Positions 8,741 through 17,500 are shown, counted from the stretch's first letter. The stretch: 49,076 nucleotides of DNA from Mesobacillus campisalis (GCF_000986785.1 NZ_LAYY01000028.1:1-49076), one strand, 5' to 3'. Numbers and translations: made by a program. Notes: generated from the sequence alone by a model not told the origin.

Positions 8741-8773
8741 TAAAAACGCAGCCCAGTCCCGCTGGGCCGCGTT
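8741..8773 (-). terminator. Intrinsic terminator of the VOC gene
   Basis: Arms 8745-8756 (AACGCAGCCCAG) and 8762-8773 (CTGGGCCGCGTT) pair across a 5-nt loop with one G-U; on the minus strand the stem is followed by TTTTTA. Confidence 0.85.
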
Positions 8774-8809
8774 CTAATTCCGGGCATATATGACCAAATT
8801 TCAACAAAA

Positions 8810-9178
8810 CTATTTCCACTCAAGCATTTCCAGTCTATTGCCGAATGGATCATCAACGTAAATACGGTCTGCTCCCGGCAAAAGGCTATCCTCTTTAAAT
8901 GGAACCTGATTGGCTTTTAAGTGAAGCTTTAATTCGTCAAGGTTCTCAATCACCAATGCTGGGTGGGCCTTTCGTGCAGGAGTAAAAGGCTCTTCAATGC
9001 CAATATGCAGCTGGGAGCTGCCGAATTGGAACCAGACTCCTCCACGCTTTTTCAGGCTTTCCGGTTTTTCAACTTCCTTCATTCCCAGCAATTCTCCATA
9101 AAAATTCCTCGAGAGATCCTCCGAACCAGGCGGTGCGGCCAACTGGACATGGTCCAACTCCTTCAACATGAATGCCAT
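8810..9178 (-). CDS. VOC (glyoxalase/bleomycin resistance fold) protein
   Basis: 122 residues with two beta-alpha-beta-beta-beta modules of the vicinal oxygen chelate superfamily. LDHVQLAAPPGSEDLSRNFYGELLGMKE opens the fold and IYVDDPFGNRLEMLEW closes it, with the final Glu as a usual metal ligand; H8 in LDHVQ and H54 in QLHIGIEE are the other candidate ligands. Substrate unknown: members include glyoxalases, dioxygenases and drug-binding proteins. The internal ATG at 9178 is preferred over 9208 because AAGGGGGAG lies just upstream on this strand. Confidence 0.82.
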   Translation of the reverse strand: MAFMLKELDHVQLAAPPGSEDLSRNFYGELLGMKEVEKPESLKKRGGVWFQFGSSQLHIGIEEPFTPARKAHPALVIENLDELKLHLKANQVPFKEDSLLPGADRIYVDDPFGNRLEMLEWK

Positions 9179-9214
9179 CTGCTCTCCCCCTTCTTGTTTC
9201 TCTTTCATTCTAGC

Positions 9215-9319
9215 TTGAACAGGTTCAAACGAATATTTTAAAATTATAATGAAAAATGATAAGTTATTCTTATAGGCATAGGTGAAAATATCATTCTTTT
9301 TTCACCTATGCTATGCCTC
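9215..9319. promoter_or_regulatory. Palindromes in a divergent intergenic region
   Basis: Between the divergent VOC (-) and lipoprotein (+) genes are TTGAAC-AG-GTTCAA (9215-9228, perfect dyad) and a 13-bp inverted repeat GCATAGGTGAAAA (9276-9288) / TTTTCACCTATGC (9299-9311), flanked by a further AGGCATA (9274-9280) / TATGCCT (9313-9319). TATAAT occurs at 9245-9250. These could be operators or a 5' UTR hairpin; no regulator can be named. Confidence 0.4.
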
Positions 9320-9359
9320 ATTAAAGCAGGTAAAAAAATATTTAAGGTTGGGATAATTG

Positions 9360-9899
9360 ATGAAAAAGATCATTGTTTTTATAGCTATTTTTCTAATGGC
9401 TTTATTGGCGGCATGCGGGAACAAGGAGGATACTGCACCTAAGAAGGAAACGGTGAATGAAACGCCGGTTGAATCTCCTGCCAGTGAAGATTCGGGAAAT
9501 GAAGGCGAGGATGAACATGCCGGCCATGAGGAGGACGCTTATGATGACCACGAAGAACATGGGGAAGACGATGGCGGCCACGGTCACGCTGGCCACAGTC
9601 ATGATGGCGATGTCATCATTGACCTTCAATCAGGCTACGAAGTAAAGGTGAACGAAAATGAAGAGATTGCCATCCTTGTGGAGGAAAAGGGAGAGCCTGT
9701 GACAGGGGCAACAGTAACCTTTGATATTTGGGCAGAAGGCCAGGAGGAACATGATACTATCGACAGTAAGGAAGCGGGAAACGGGGTTTACAAAGCCAGC
9801 AAGGTATTTGAGGCTGCCGGAATGCATAAAATCAATGTGCGAGTGAAGAAAGACGACCTGGAGGAAGAGCAGCTCTTTACTGTTTTCGTAAGTGAATAA
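9360..9899 (+). CDS. Histidine-rich lipoprotein with YtkA/FixH-like domain
   Basis: 179-residue secreted lipoprotein. The signal peptide MKKIIVFIAIFLMALLAAC ends in a lipobox (LAAC, lipidated C19). A linker rich in acidic residues and His (about 45-82, for example HAGHEEDAYDDHEEHGEDDG and HGHAGHSHDGD) could bind divalent metal. The C-terminal beta domain (about 83-179; VKVNENEEIAILVEEKGEPV and GMHKINVRVKKDDLEE) resembles YtkA/FixH. Function is unproven; metal (copper or zinc) handling at the membrane is a guess from composition. TTG at 9357 directly precedes the ATG and could be used. Ribosome binding site weak (AAGG at 9344). Confidence 0.75.
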   Translation: MKKIIVFIAIFLMALLAACGNKEDTAPKKETVNETPVESPASEDSGNEGEDEHAGHEEDAYDDHEEHGEDDGGHGHAGHSHDGDVIIDLQSGYEVKVNENEEIAILVEEKGEPVTGATVTFDIWAEGQEEHDTIDSKEAGNGVYKASKVFEAAGMHKINVRVKKDDLEEEQLFTVFVSE

Positions 9900-9992
9900 T
9901 CTCGGAAGCCGGCATGGTAATACCAGGATATAATTTTGCTTCTTCCCGCATAGTTTATACAGATGCGATTCTGAAAAACAGGAGGAGCAGAA

Positions 9993-11183
9993 ATGGATGT
10001 ATTTGTAAGGAGCGGAGACTCACTCTGGTATTACAGCCAGCTTTTTGCCATTCCCGTACAGCTGATTACCGATTCGAACCGGAACATCCAGCCAAACAGC
10101 CTATCGATTGGCCAGAGCGTGCGAATCCCAGGCTTTGTTGCTGTTGATTACCGGATCAATCGCGGTGATACAATATGGAGCATTGCCCAAAGACGCGGCC
10201 TGCGGCAAGACACCATACTCCTGGTGAACCCCGGTATCAACCCCAACAGGCTCCAGGTTGGCCAGGATATCAAGGTGCCGCAGCGGATCACCTGGAGGCT
10301 GGTCCAAGGCAGGCAGGAATACGATTACAGCACCATGATGCATGATCTGGCCAGGCTTGAGCGAGTATACCCATTCCTGCGTCTTCCGAGCATAGGCAAT
10401 TCGGTCCTCGGACGCAGCATCCCTGAAGTCCTTATTGGCGATGGCCCAAAACGGGTTCATTATAACGGCTCCTTTCACGCGAATGAGTGGATCACCACTC
10501 CCGTTATCATGACATTTTTAAATGATTACTTGCTGTCGTTAACAAACCAGACTCCAATCCGCGGGCTGTCCACGCAAAGGTTCTACCGGGAGACGATGCT
10601 TTCCGTTGTGCCGATGGTCAATCCTGACGGCGTCAATCTGGTGCTAAATGGCCCGCCGCCTGATGAGCCCTACAGCAGCAGGGTGGTGGAACTGAACAGG
10701 GGAAGCCTCGACTTTACTGGATGGAAAGCGAACATCAGGGGAGTCGACCTGAATGACCAGTTTCCGGCTCAATGGGAGCTGGAGAAAGAACGGAACCAGG
10801 TGGGGCCTGGCCCGAGGGACTATGTGGGCGAGCGCCCGTTGAGCGAGCCGGAAGCGATCGCGATGGCAGACCTCACAAGAAGGCGCGATTATGCAAGAGT
10901 CCTTGCCTTCCATACACAAGGTGAAGTCATCTATTGGGGGTTCGAGAACATGGAGCCTCCAGAATCTGAACAGATCGTCAACGAATTTGGCAGGGTAAGC
11001 GGCTACGAACCAATCAAGACGGTTGAAAGCTATGCAGGGTACAAGGACTGGTTCATCCAGGATTGGCGTCGTCCGGGCTTCACCGTGGAACTGGGCTTCG
11101 GAATCAACCCGCTGCCGCTGTCGCAGTTTGATGAAATCTATGAAGAAGCGCTCGGCATCTTTTTGGCTGGATTGTATATGTAA
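9993..11183 (+). CDS. LysM-M14 gamma-D-glutamyl-meso-diaminopimelate peptidase (YqgT/ENP1-like)
   Basis: 396 residues with two N-terminal LysM domains (about 1-46 and 50-96; SGDSLWYYSQLF and RGDTIWSIAQRRG), then an M14 zinc carboxypeptidase domain. Zinc ligands are H162-x2-E165 in HANEW and H307 in AFHTQGE; the catalytic Glu is E366 in VELGFG; RGVDLNDQFP is the substrate-binding region. This architecture matches Bacillus endopeptidase I, which cleaves the gamma-D-Glu-diaminopimelate bond of peptidoglycan peptides. There is no signal peptide, as in ENP1, which acts during sporulation. CAGGAGGAG precedes the ATG. A possible CATA-N3-TA element at 9950-9958 could be a sigma-K -10, too weak to claim. 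Confidence 0.9.
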   Translation: MDVFVRSGDSLWYYSQLFAIPVQLITDSNRNIQPNSLSIGQSVRIPGFVAVDYRINRGDTIWSIAQRRGLRQDTILLVNPGINPNRLQVGQDIKVPQRITWRLVQGRQEYDYSTMMHDLARLERVYPFLRLPSIGNSVLGRSIPEVLIGDGPKRVHYNGSFHANEWITTPVIMTFLNDYLLSLTNQTPIRGLSTQRFYRETMLSVVPMVNPDGVNLVLNGPPPDEPYSSRVVELNRGSLDFTGWKANIRGVDLNDQFPAQWELEKERNQVGPGPRDYVGERPLSEPEAIAMADLTRRRDYARVLAFHTQGEVIYWGFENMEPPESEQIVNEFGRVSGYEPIKTVESYAGYKDWFIQDWRRPGFTVELGFGINPLPLSQFDEIYEEALGIFLAGLYM

Positions 11184-11235
11184 GGAGAGTTTTCTTGGTG
11201 GAGATGTGCGGCTGGTTTGGGGATAACTGGTGTTT

Positions 11236-11340
11236 GTAGAGTAAATGGCGGTTTTCGTAGAGTAAAGAGGAAACATTGTAGAATAAATGGACCAAATCGT
11301 AGAGAAAATCCCGAAAAACGTAGAGTAACGGCGGAAAAGT
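11236..11340. repeat. Five-unit 21-bp tandem repeat array
   Basis: Units start at 11236, 11257, 11278, 11299 and 11320, exactly 21 bp apart. Each opens with GTAGAGTAAA or a close variant (GTAGAATAAA, GTAGAGAAAA, GTAGAGTAAC), followed by about 11 variable bases. The plus strand has stops in the repeat; the minus strand is open and would read as heptapeptides such as F-T-L-R-x-x-x, but no start site or coding signal supports a gene. Confidence 0.85.
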
Positions 11341-11354
11341 ACTCAAGGAATAGG

Positions 11355-11389
11355 AGAAAACCCGGCATCCATTCCATGCCGGGTTTTCT
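11355..11389. terminator. Bidirectional intrinsic terminator
   Basis: AGAAAACCCGGCAT (11355-11368) and ATGCCGGGTTTTCT (11376-11389) form a perfect 14-bp stem, serving the convergent peptidase genes on both sides. Confidence 0.88.
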
Positions 11390-11396
11390 AATTGTA

Positions 11397-13802
11397 TTAT
11401 TTCGTGAAAATTGCGTTGGATAGCAGGCGGAACAGGTAATCAGTGTGATCACGGAAGCCTGCTTCAAGACCGATAAGGGTAACGTCCTTATCTTGTTCTT
11501 TTACGATGACTGCCTGGCCTTGTGCATTCTGTTTATTCATTTGTGGTGAACTGGAGTTGTCTGCCCAGTGACCGGCTACAAAGAAGTCTTTTTCGTCACC
11601 TAATGTTGCAGCCACTTCATCATCAGTAAGGCCTGTGTACCAAACTGGACGATAAACGAAGCCAAGGTCGTCCTGATCGTAACCTGCGGTGATGCCTTCG
11701 CCTTCATAGGAAACTTTTACAATCCCATTACTGTTGGAGCCCGCTGTGTTAATCACATTGTCTGTTAGGCCAAGGGTCTTAGTAGCGAGTGAAGCTCCTG
11801 CACCAACTGCGATATACTTACCACCTTTATTTAAAAACTCATTAACATTTGCTTTAAAAGTATCTAATTGTCCTGGATTAGCAAATCCAAATTCTTTGTT
11901 CCCTGCTGAGTTTTGTACAGGCGCAATTAGCCCATTGGTTCCGCTGTAAACAAACACATCAAATCCAAATAAACCAGTTGTCGCTACCTCCACAGGCGTT
12001 ACTTCCGTCACATTGAAGCCGAGGCGCTTCAGTGCCAGCTTAGTACCTGAGTGGGATTGGACTTTACCCATGCCGCCGTCTTTCAAAATCGCTACTTTCA
12101 AGCTGGATAGTTTTACTGCATCTGCCGGCACCTTTGCTGTTCCAATCTGAAGGCCGGAAGCTTTAACAGCTGCTGAAACCTTGTTGGCCGCTGCTTCTGC
12201 GTAGAAGTTTCCTTCTGCATCACGCTTTACAGGAACGCCCTGCTTCAAGAGCGTGTTCACAAGCTCTACTGCTTTAACAGAGCTGTTAGGAATCAGGAAT
12301 GGTCCTTTGCCGGAAACAGCACCCTGGCCAGCAACCTGATTCACCTTGGAAGCAACAACCTTCACTTCTTCATGAACTGGATTTGCTTCAAAGCCCCACA
12401 GTTCCGGCAGGCTCCATGCGGAAATATCGTACATGGCAGGCGTATCATTGGAGATGTCTTCTCCATCCCAAAGCATTGTGTTCGCCAGGCCTGCTTTCGC
12501 CTGATCCATTTTCACAATATAGGTCCCCTTGGCGTAGGGTTTTCCGCCTGCTGTAAATGCTTTGGAAGCTTGTACAACTTCAATGTCGTTTCTAATTAAA
12601 TGATTGACAGCTTTTTCGGTAACCGTTGGATCTTTTTCATCCACTGGCAGGATGTAGGCATTCGGGAAATGGCCTTCCTTATGAGTTGGATGATCAAAAT
12701 TGATGCCGCGCTTGAATACTTCAATCTGGTTTGCAATCATCTCTTCTTTATTTTCCGTTGAATGCTTTAGTGCGCCCATGATGGCATTGTACATCCAGCG
12801 AACGCCGTCTTCATCATTTGTCGGAGCTTCTAAAGTAGAGCCGTAGGCACCGTGGTACATCGCGTACATTGGCGTGAAGATTGGCGGATAATCGTCCCAG
12901 CCAGCCGCGTCATCACGCAGCGGGATATATGCTCCTTCCATCCGGTCTTTATATAGGCTCCCTTTAAAATTTGCTTGATCACCCATAATTTCAGCTTCCA
13001 TTGCCTCAGCCTGGCTCAGGGCCCAATCTTCATATAAATCATACTCATAATTCGGATTATGCGGAGGCGTACAAGGCTCAATCAAGCCTTGCAGGTTCGG
13101 TCCGTAGTTTTTCACATAGCCATGTGTATCAAGGAAGACCATTGGATTCCATTCTGTCAGCAGATCGACCATTTGGCGGGTTTCCGGCTGTGACTGGGTA
13201 ATAAAGTCACGGTTCAGGTCAATGCCTTCGCCGTTAAAGCGGGTTGCGTCCACACGGCCGTCCGGGTTTTGCACGACGTTAAAGATAAGAATGTTATTGT
13301 CCAATATTTCCTTCGTCTCAGCGTCATTCTGTGTCGCAAAGCGCTCGATAAGCTGCATGACGGCATCTGTTCCGATAAATTCAGTTCCGTGAATGGAGCC
13401 ATTGATCATTACGGGCACTTTAAAGTCAGGGTTCTGTTCAATCCAGTCCTGGGCTTTTTGCGGATTTTTGAACATTTGCTTTCTGAGCGCCTGGATTTTC
13501 CCGAACTTGCCTTGTGAATCAGGGGAAGCGATGGTTACAACATAAAGAGGATAACCTTGTGAAGAGACTCCAGTTACTTCCACTTTGACACGATTGGACT
13601 GCTTGCTGATCTCGTCCAGTTTTTGTCCAATCTGCGAGAATTTCATAAAGTCATAGTTTTCACTATTGAACAAGCTTCCATCTTTTTCTTCATTTACATT
13701 GACATTTTCCCACTTCACCGGCCCAGCAAGTGCGGTGGTCCAAGGTGCGGAAGTCAGCAGGCTGACTGCTACCAGACCGGAAATCACTTTTTTCTTTTTC
13801 AA
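11397..13802 (-). CDS. Secreted M14 family zinc carboxypeptidase
   Basis: 801 residues. An N-terminal signal peptide (KKKK then hydrophobic, cleavage after ALA at 26) sends it out of the cell. The M14 catalytic domain covers about 50-370: zinc ligands H138-x2-E141 in HGTE and H227 in DTHGY, substrate-binding NPDGR and DLNRDF, and a probable catalytic Glu E325 in STLEAP. The remaining 430 residues hold a Rossmann-like module (about 560-700, LKVAILKDGGMGKVQSHSG and DVFVYSGTNG) seen in other large secreted M14 proteins. It probably digests extracellular peptides. The start is TTG at 13802, with GGAGGGG 7 bp upstream; no ATG fits the signal peptide. Confidence 0.9.
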   Translation of the reverse strand: MKKKKVISGLVAVSLLTSAPWTTALAGPVKWENVNVNEEKDGSLFNSENYDFMKFSQIGQKLDEISKQSNRVKVEVTGVSSQGYPLYVVTIASPDSQGKFGKIQALRKQMFKNPQKAQDWIEQNPDFKVPVMINGSIHGTEFIGTDAVMQLIERFATQNDAETKEILDNNILIFNVVQNPDGRVDATRFNGEGIDLNRDFITQSQPETRQMVDLLTEWNPMVFLDTHGYVKNYGPNLQGLIEPCTPPHNPNYEYDLYEDWALSQAEAMEAEIMGDQANFKGSLYKDRMEGAYIPLRDDAAGWDDYPPIFTPMYAMYHGAYGSTLEAPTNDEDGVRWMYNAIMGALKHSTENKEEMIANQIEVFKRGINFDHPTHKEGHFPNAYILPVDEKDPTVTEKAVNHLIRNDIEVVQASKAFTAGGKPYAKGTYIVKMDQAKAGLANTMLWDGEDISNDTPAMYDISAWSLPELWGFEANPVHEEVKVVASKVNQVAGQGAVSGKGPFLIPNSSVKAVELVNTLLKQGVPVKRDAEGNFYAEAAANKVSAAVKASGLQIGTAKVPADAVKLSSLKVAILKDGGMGKVQSHSGTKLALKRLGFNVTEVTPVEVATTGLFGFDVFVYSGTNGLIAPVQNSAGNKEFGFANPGQLDTFKANVNEFLNKGGKYIAVGAGASLATKTLGLTDNVINTAGSNSNGIVKVSYEGEGITAGYDQDDLGFVYRPVWYTGLTDDEVAATLGDEKDFFVAGHWADNSSSPQMNKQNAQGQAVIVKEQDKDVTLIGLEAGFRDHTDYLFRLLSNAIFTK

Positions 13803-13978
13803 GGAAACCCCTCCAAATATGTATTGTAAAATAGTATGAATGTATAAATATACGATATTTGTATTTTAATTAGAGTCTCTAATATTTACAATAGTGCTAT
13901 ATTCCTATGTTTACCGTTTTATGTCATTAATAAGTTATGCATTTCGTCTGATGAAGAGGAAATTAGTCGAATGGAAGC

Positions 13979-14010
13979 AGAAAAAACCGGAAACGAATCT
14001 CGTTTCCGGT
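13979..14010 (-). terminator. Intrinsic terminator of the DUF948 gene
   Basis: ACCGGAAACGA (13986-13996) pairs with TCGTTTCCGGT (14000-14010), with a run of T on the minus strand after the stem (complement of 13979-13985). It lies about 60 bp beyond the stop of the minus-strand gene. Confidence 0.78.
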
Positions 14011-14070
14011 AAATCGCCCTATATTTTGTCAAAAAATTTATCCCTGACTAATACAGGTCGAAGTTTCATT

Positions 14071-14424
14071 TTATGCCCTGTTATGCCTCAAGTTCCAACG
14101 GCGTGCTTTGCGCTTCATTTCCAATTTTGCAACCGGCTTAACTTTAAGCAGCTGCTGAAACATCACTGGTGTCTGCTTAACAGCAAAAACCGCTGATTGA
14201 ATTGCTTTTTTCTTTCCCTCTATATCCTTCATTAGCTCTTCCTGGCTGGTTTTCAGCTTGTCGGTCTCCGTTTTCAGGGTATCTGCTTTTACTTGAAAAC
14301 GTCCAGTCATTTCGTTAAGGGTGTTGATGGCCGGCTTCGCGTCCTTGAACGTCTTAAATACTGAATAGCCCAGATAGGCAACCGAACCAATAAATAAGGC
14401 CAGGCTTAAATAAACGATGATCAT
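14071..14424 (-). CDS. DUF948 membrane-anchored coiled-coil protein
   Basis: 117 residues: one N-terminal membrane helix (about 2-22, IIVYLSLALFIGSVAYLGYSV), then a coiled coil (about 28-75, PAINTLNEMTGRFQVKADTL and ETDKLKTSQEELMKDIEGKK), then a basic tail. This is the layout of the DUF948 family (YtxG/YoxC-like), often linked to general stress in Bacillus; the biochemical role is unknown. AAAGGAGG lies 10 bp before the ATG at 14424. Confidence 0.78.
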   Translation of the reverse strand: MIIVYLSLALFIGSVAYLGYSVFKTFKDAKPAINTLNEMTGRFQVKADTLKTETDKLKTSQEELMKDIEGKKKAIQSAVFAVKQTPVMFQQLLKVKPVAKLEMKRKARRWNLRHNRA

Positions 14425-14661
14425 GCTGCAATTGCCTCCTTTGTTCTTTTACCAATACTTTACCCATTATGACTGAAGGAATAACAATTTAAGGCATTCA
14501 GTTGCCTAAACTCTGATTTGTGAAATGATGAACAAAGTTTTGGATATTGTCAAATTCTCGTAGTAAAAAACCCTCTTCCTCCCATTACAATTTAAGTATA
14601 CAAAACAACTTTGAAACGGTAACAAGAGTTTTAACAAAAGAGACTAATGGAGGCACCCATA

Positions 14662-17100
14662 ATGGAAAAAAGACAATTAGTAATGATTGGAAATGGAATG
14701 GCCGGTGTCAGGACTATAGAGGAAATTTTAAAAATAAATCCCGATGCATTTCAAATCACGATTTTTGGGGATGAACCCCACCCAAATTATAATAGGATCC
14801 AGCTCTCCACTGTCCTGCAGGGTGATACCAAAGTAGATGACATTATTATGAACAGCTGGGAATGGTATAGGGAAAACAATATTGAGTTATTTGCCGGAGA
14901 GGCTATCGTAAAAATAGATAGTGCAAGTAAAGTGGTTCTTTCCAATAAAGGCAGGGAGGTCCGCTATGATGAGCTGATCATTGCCACAGGCTCCAGCTCC
15001 TTCATCCTGCCAGTGCCAGGCGCCGACAAAAAGGGGGTCACTGGATTCCGCGATATCAAGGATTGCGACGATATGATCGAGACAGCGAGGCTGTATAAAA
15101 AAGCAGCTGTCATCGGCGGCGGACTCCTGGGCCTTGAAGCCGCGCGTGGGTTATTGAACCTCGGCATGGAGGTGGAGGTCATCCACCTTATGCCTCATCT
15201 GATGGAAAGACAGCTTGATGCTGCTGCTTCCAAAATGCTTAAGCGGGAACTTGAATCCCAGGGCATGAAGTTTTTGATGGAAAAACAAAGTGCTGAAATT
15301 CTTGGCGAAGAGCGGGTAACAGGGCTTCGTTTTACAGATGGCACGGAAATACAAACAGACCTTGTCGTCATGGCAGTTGGAATCAGGCCAAACACAGGCC
15401 TCGCCAAGGAAAGCGGAATCTATGTCAACCGCGGGATTGTTGTCGACGATTTCATGCACACGAGCGTCCCCCACGTTTATGCCGTGGGCGAATGCGCCGA
15501 GCACAGGGAAATTGTGTATGGTTTGGTCGCACCTTTGTATGAACAGGGTAAAGTGCTGGCGGCAAGCCTTTGCGGTTCGGAAGCGAAGCCATATGAAGGC
15601 TCCATTGTCGGAACGGGACTGAAGGTTTCCGGAGTCGACCTGTTTTCCGCCGGTGAAATTGACGAAGACAACGAAACGAAAGCCATCACTGTCCACAATG
15701 AGTTTGACGGAGTTTATAAAAAAATTGTCATTCGTGACAACAGGGTTGCAGGAATTGTGCTTTACGGGGATACGAAGGACAGTTCAAGGCTGTTCCGGAT
15801 GCTGCTGAAAAAAGAGGATGTCAGCGGCATGACCAGTGTTTCCATCCTGGAATCGGGATGCTGCGGGGGCGGCGCCTCCGAATCAAATGCAGCGGCAATG
15901 GATGACGAGGAAATCGTCTGCGGATGCAATGGGGTTACAAAAGGGACGATTGTGGAAGCCATCCGGACAAAGGAACTGACCACAGTCGATGAAGTTGGCG
16001 GGTGCACCAATGCCGGACGCTCCTGCGGCCGGTGCAAATCGTTGATTTCCGACATTCTTGCCCACACTCTTGGCGATAAATATGACACAGCGGCAAAGAA
16101 AGATGCCCTTTGCGGATGTACCGGCTACAGCCGTGATGAAGTGGTAGCGGAAATAAAGGAAAAGGGACTCACTTCCGTCAGGGAAGTCATGAACGTTCTT
16201 GGGTGGAAGCAGGAGGAAGGCTGCTCGAAGTGCCGTCCTGCGCTGAACTACTACCTCGGAATGATCCTGCAGGAGCAATATATCGATGACCGCGACTCCC
16301 GCCTTGTGAATGAAAAAATGCATGCCAATATCCAAAAGGATGGCAAATACTCAGTGGTTCCAAGGATGTATGGCGGCGTGACAACAGCGGAAGACTTGAA
16401 AAAGATCGCGGAGGTCGCGGAGAAATACAATGTGCCTCTCGTTAAGCTGACTGGCGGACAGCGGATTGGCCTATTCGGGGTCAATAAGGAAGACCTGCCG
16501 GCGATGTGGGAAGACCTTGGCATGCCGTCCGGGTACGCTTATGGTAAAACCCTTCGCACTGTGAAAACATGCGTCGGTGCCAAGCACTGCCGCTTCGGCA
16601 CACAGGACAGCATGGGACTCGGCATTGAACTTGAGAAAAAATTTGAACGCCTGGATACCCCGCATAAAGTGAAGATGGGCGTTTCAGCCTGCCCGCGCAA
16701 CTGTGCAGAAGCCGGCATCAAGGATTTCGGCATCGTCGGGATCGACGGCGGCTGGGAAATCTATGTTGGCGGCAACGGCGGCACGGACCTCCGCGCCGGA
16801 GACCTGCTGCAAACGGTGAAAACAAAAGAAGAGGTTATCAAGCTGATCGGTGCATTCATGCAATATTACCGGGAAACAGCTCATTACCTGGAGCGGACCT
16901 CCAAATGGATCGAGCGGGTCGGCCTGGATCATGTCAAGGAAGTGCTTGCGGATGAAAGCACAAGAAAAGCTTTGAACGAACGGCTGGACAAAACGCTTGA
17001 AAGGTACATCGAGCCTTGGAATGAGGCAATTGAAAAGAAAGAAGTGCAGAACAAGTACTATCAAAAACAAAAGGGTACAGAAGCACCTGTGCTTGTATAA
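14662..17100 (+). CDS. nirB: Nitrite reductase [NAD(P)H] large subunit
   Basis: Cytoplasmic siroheme enzyme that reduces nitrite to ammonium with NAD(P)H (NasD in B. subtilis). 812 residues. Domains in order: FAD/NAD pyridine nucleotide-disulfide reductase (about 1-310; GNGMAG, then GGGLLGLEAARGL); a BFD-like [2Fe-2S] domain with C420, C422, C455, C458; a second BFD-like domain with C484, C486, C521, C524; then the sulfite/nitrite reductase half-domains with the [4Fe-4S]-siroheme ligands C637-x5-C643 and C677-x3-C681. All ligands are intact. The ATG at 14662 has GGAGG 7 bp upstream; the in-frame ATG at 14647 overlaps that site. nirD, and then siroheme genes, follow. Confidence 0.97.
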   Translation: MEKRQLVMIGNGMAGVRTIEEILKINPDAFQITIFGDEPHPNYNRIQLSTVLQGDTKVDDIIMNSWEWYRENNIELFAGEAIVKIDSASKVVLSNKGREVRYDELIIATGSSSFILPVPGADKKGVTGFRDIKDCDDMIETARLYKKAAVIGGGLLGLEAARGLLNLGMEVEVIHLMPHLMERQLDAAASKMLKRELESQGMKFLMEKQSAEILGEERVTGLRFTDGTEIQTDLVVMAVGIRPNTGLAKESGIYVNRGIVVDDFMHTSVPHVYAVGECAEHREIVYGLVAPLYEQGKVLAASLCGSEAKPYEGSIVGTGLKVSGVDLFSAGEIDEDNETKAITVHNEFDGVYKKIVIRDNRVAGIVLYGDTKDSSRLFRMLLKKEDVSGMTSVSILESGCCGGGASESNAAAMDDEEIVCGCNGVTKGTIVEAIRTKELTTVDEVGGCTNAGRSCGRCKSLISDILAHTLGDKYDTAAKKDALCGCTGYSRDEVVAEIKEKGLTSVREVMNVLGWKQEEGCSKCRPALNYYLGMILQEQYIDDRDSRLVNEKMHANIQKDGKYSVVPRMYGGVTTAEDLKKIAEVAEKYNVPLVKLTGGQRIGLFGVNKEDLPAMWEDLGMPSGYAYGKTLRTVKTCVGAKHCRFGTQDSMGLGIELEKKFERLDTPHKVKMGVSACPRNCAEAGIKDFGIVGIDGGWEIYVGGNGGTDLRAGDLLQTVKTKEEVIKLIGAFMQYYRETAHYLERTSKWIERVGLDHVKEVLADESTRKALNERLDKTLERYIEPWNEAIEKKEVQNKYYQKQKGTEAPVLV

Positions 17101-17120
17101 GGAAAAGAGGGGGAAGGCAA

Positions 17121-17429
17121 ATGGCAAGATATTATCTAACCGATTATGATCTGCTTCCAGAAAGAACCGGGCAGGTGTTTGGGGTGAAGGGGGAAGAAGT
17201 CGCCCTTTTCCGCCTGTCGACAGGGGCATTGGCTGCAGTTGAAAACAGGAGCCCGCATCCAAAAGGAGGAACACTTGGAGAAGGTCTGGTCAGCGGGCAT
17301 TATGTTTACTGTCCTGTTTACGACTGGAAAATCTCCCTTCTTGATGGGAAAGTTCAGTCTCCTGATGAAGGCCAGGCAAAAATCTTTCAGGTAGAGAGAG
17401 ACGGGGAACAGGTTTTTATCGTAAAATAA
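17121..17429 (+). CDS. nirD: Nitrite reductase small subunit (Rieske-fold, ligands incomplete)
   Basis: Small subunit partner of NirB (NasE in B. subtilis), 102 residues with a Rieske fold. The expected ligand pattern C-x-H...C-x2-H reads S44-P-H46 and C64-P-V-Y67, so two of four ligands are gone and a [2Fe-2S] cluster is unlikely. Cluster-free NirD proteins are known in other bacteria, where the fold serves structurally. It starts 20 bp after nirB with GAGGGGGAAGG upstream, so the two are co-transcribed and end at the terminator at 17440. Confidence 0.92.
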   Translation: MARYYLTDYDLLPERTGQVFGVKGEEVALFRLSTGALAAVENRSPHPKGGTLGEGLVSGHYVYCPVYDWKISLLDGKVQSPDEGQAKIFQVERDGEQVFIVK

Positions 17430-17439
17430 GAAAAATGCC

Positions 17440-17470
17440 AAAAGAGAGAACAAGATGTTCTCTCTTTTTA
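17440..17470 (+). terminator. Intrinsic terminator after nirBD
   Basis: AAAAGAGAGAACA (17440-17452) and TGTTCTCTCTTTT (17456-17468) form a 13-bp stem followed by TTA. It lies between nirD and the siroheme genes, so those may be expressed partly independently or by read-through. Confidence 0.85.
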
Positions 17471-17500
17471 AAATAGCAAAACTGGAAGGATGAAAGGGCG

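Noticed and set aside
11104-11467. Minus-strand frames through the 21-bp array giving heptapeptide repeats
   Set aside because: A 21-bp repeat gives heptads in any open frame; the frames overlap the terminator and the neighbouring gene ends and lack a ribosome binding site.
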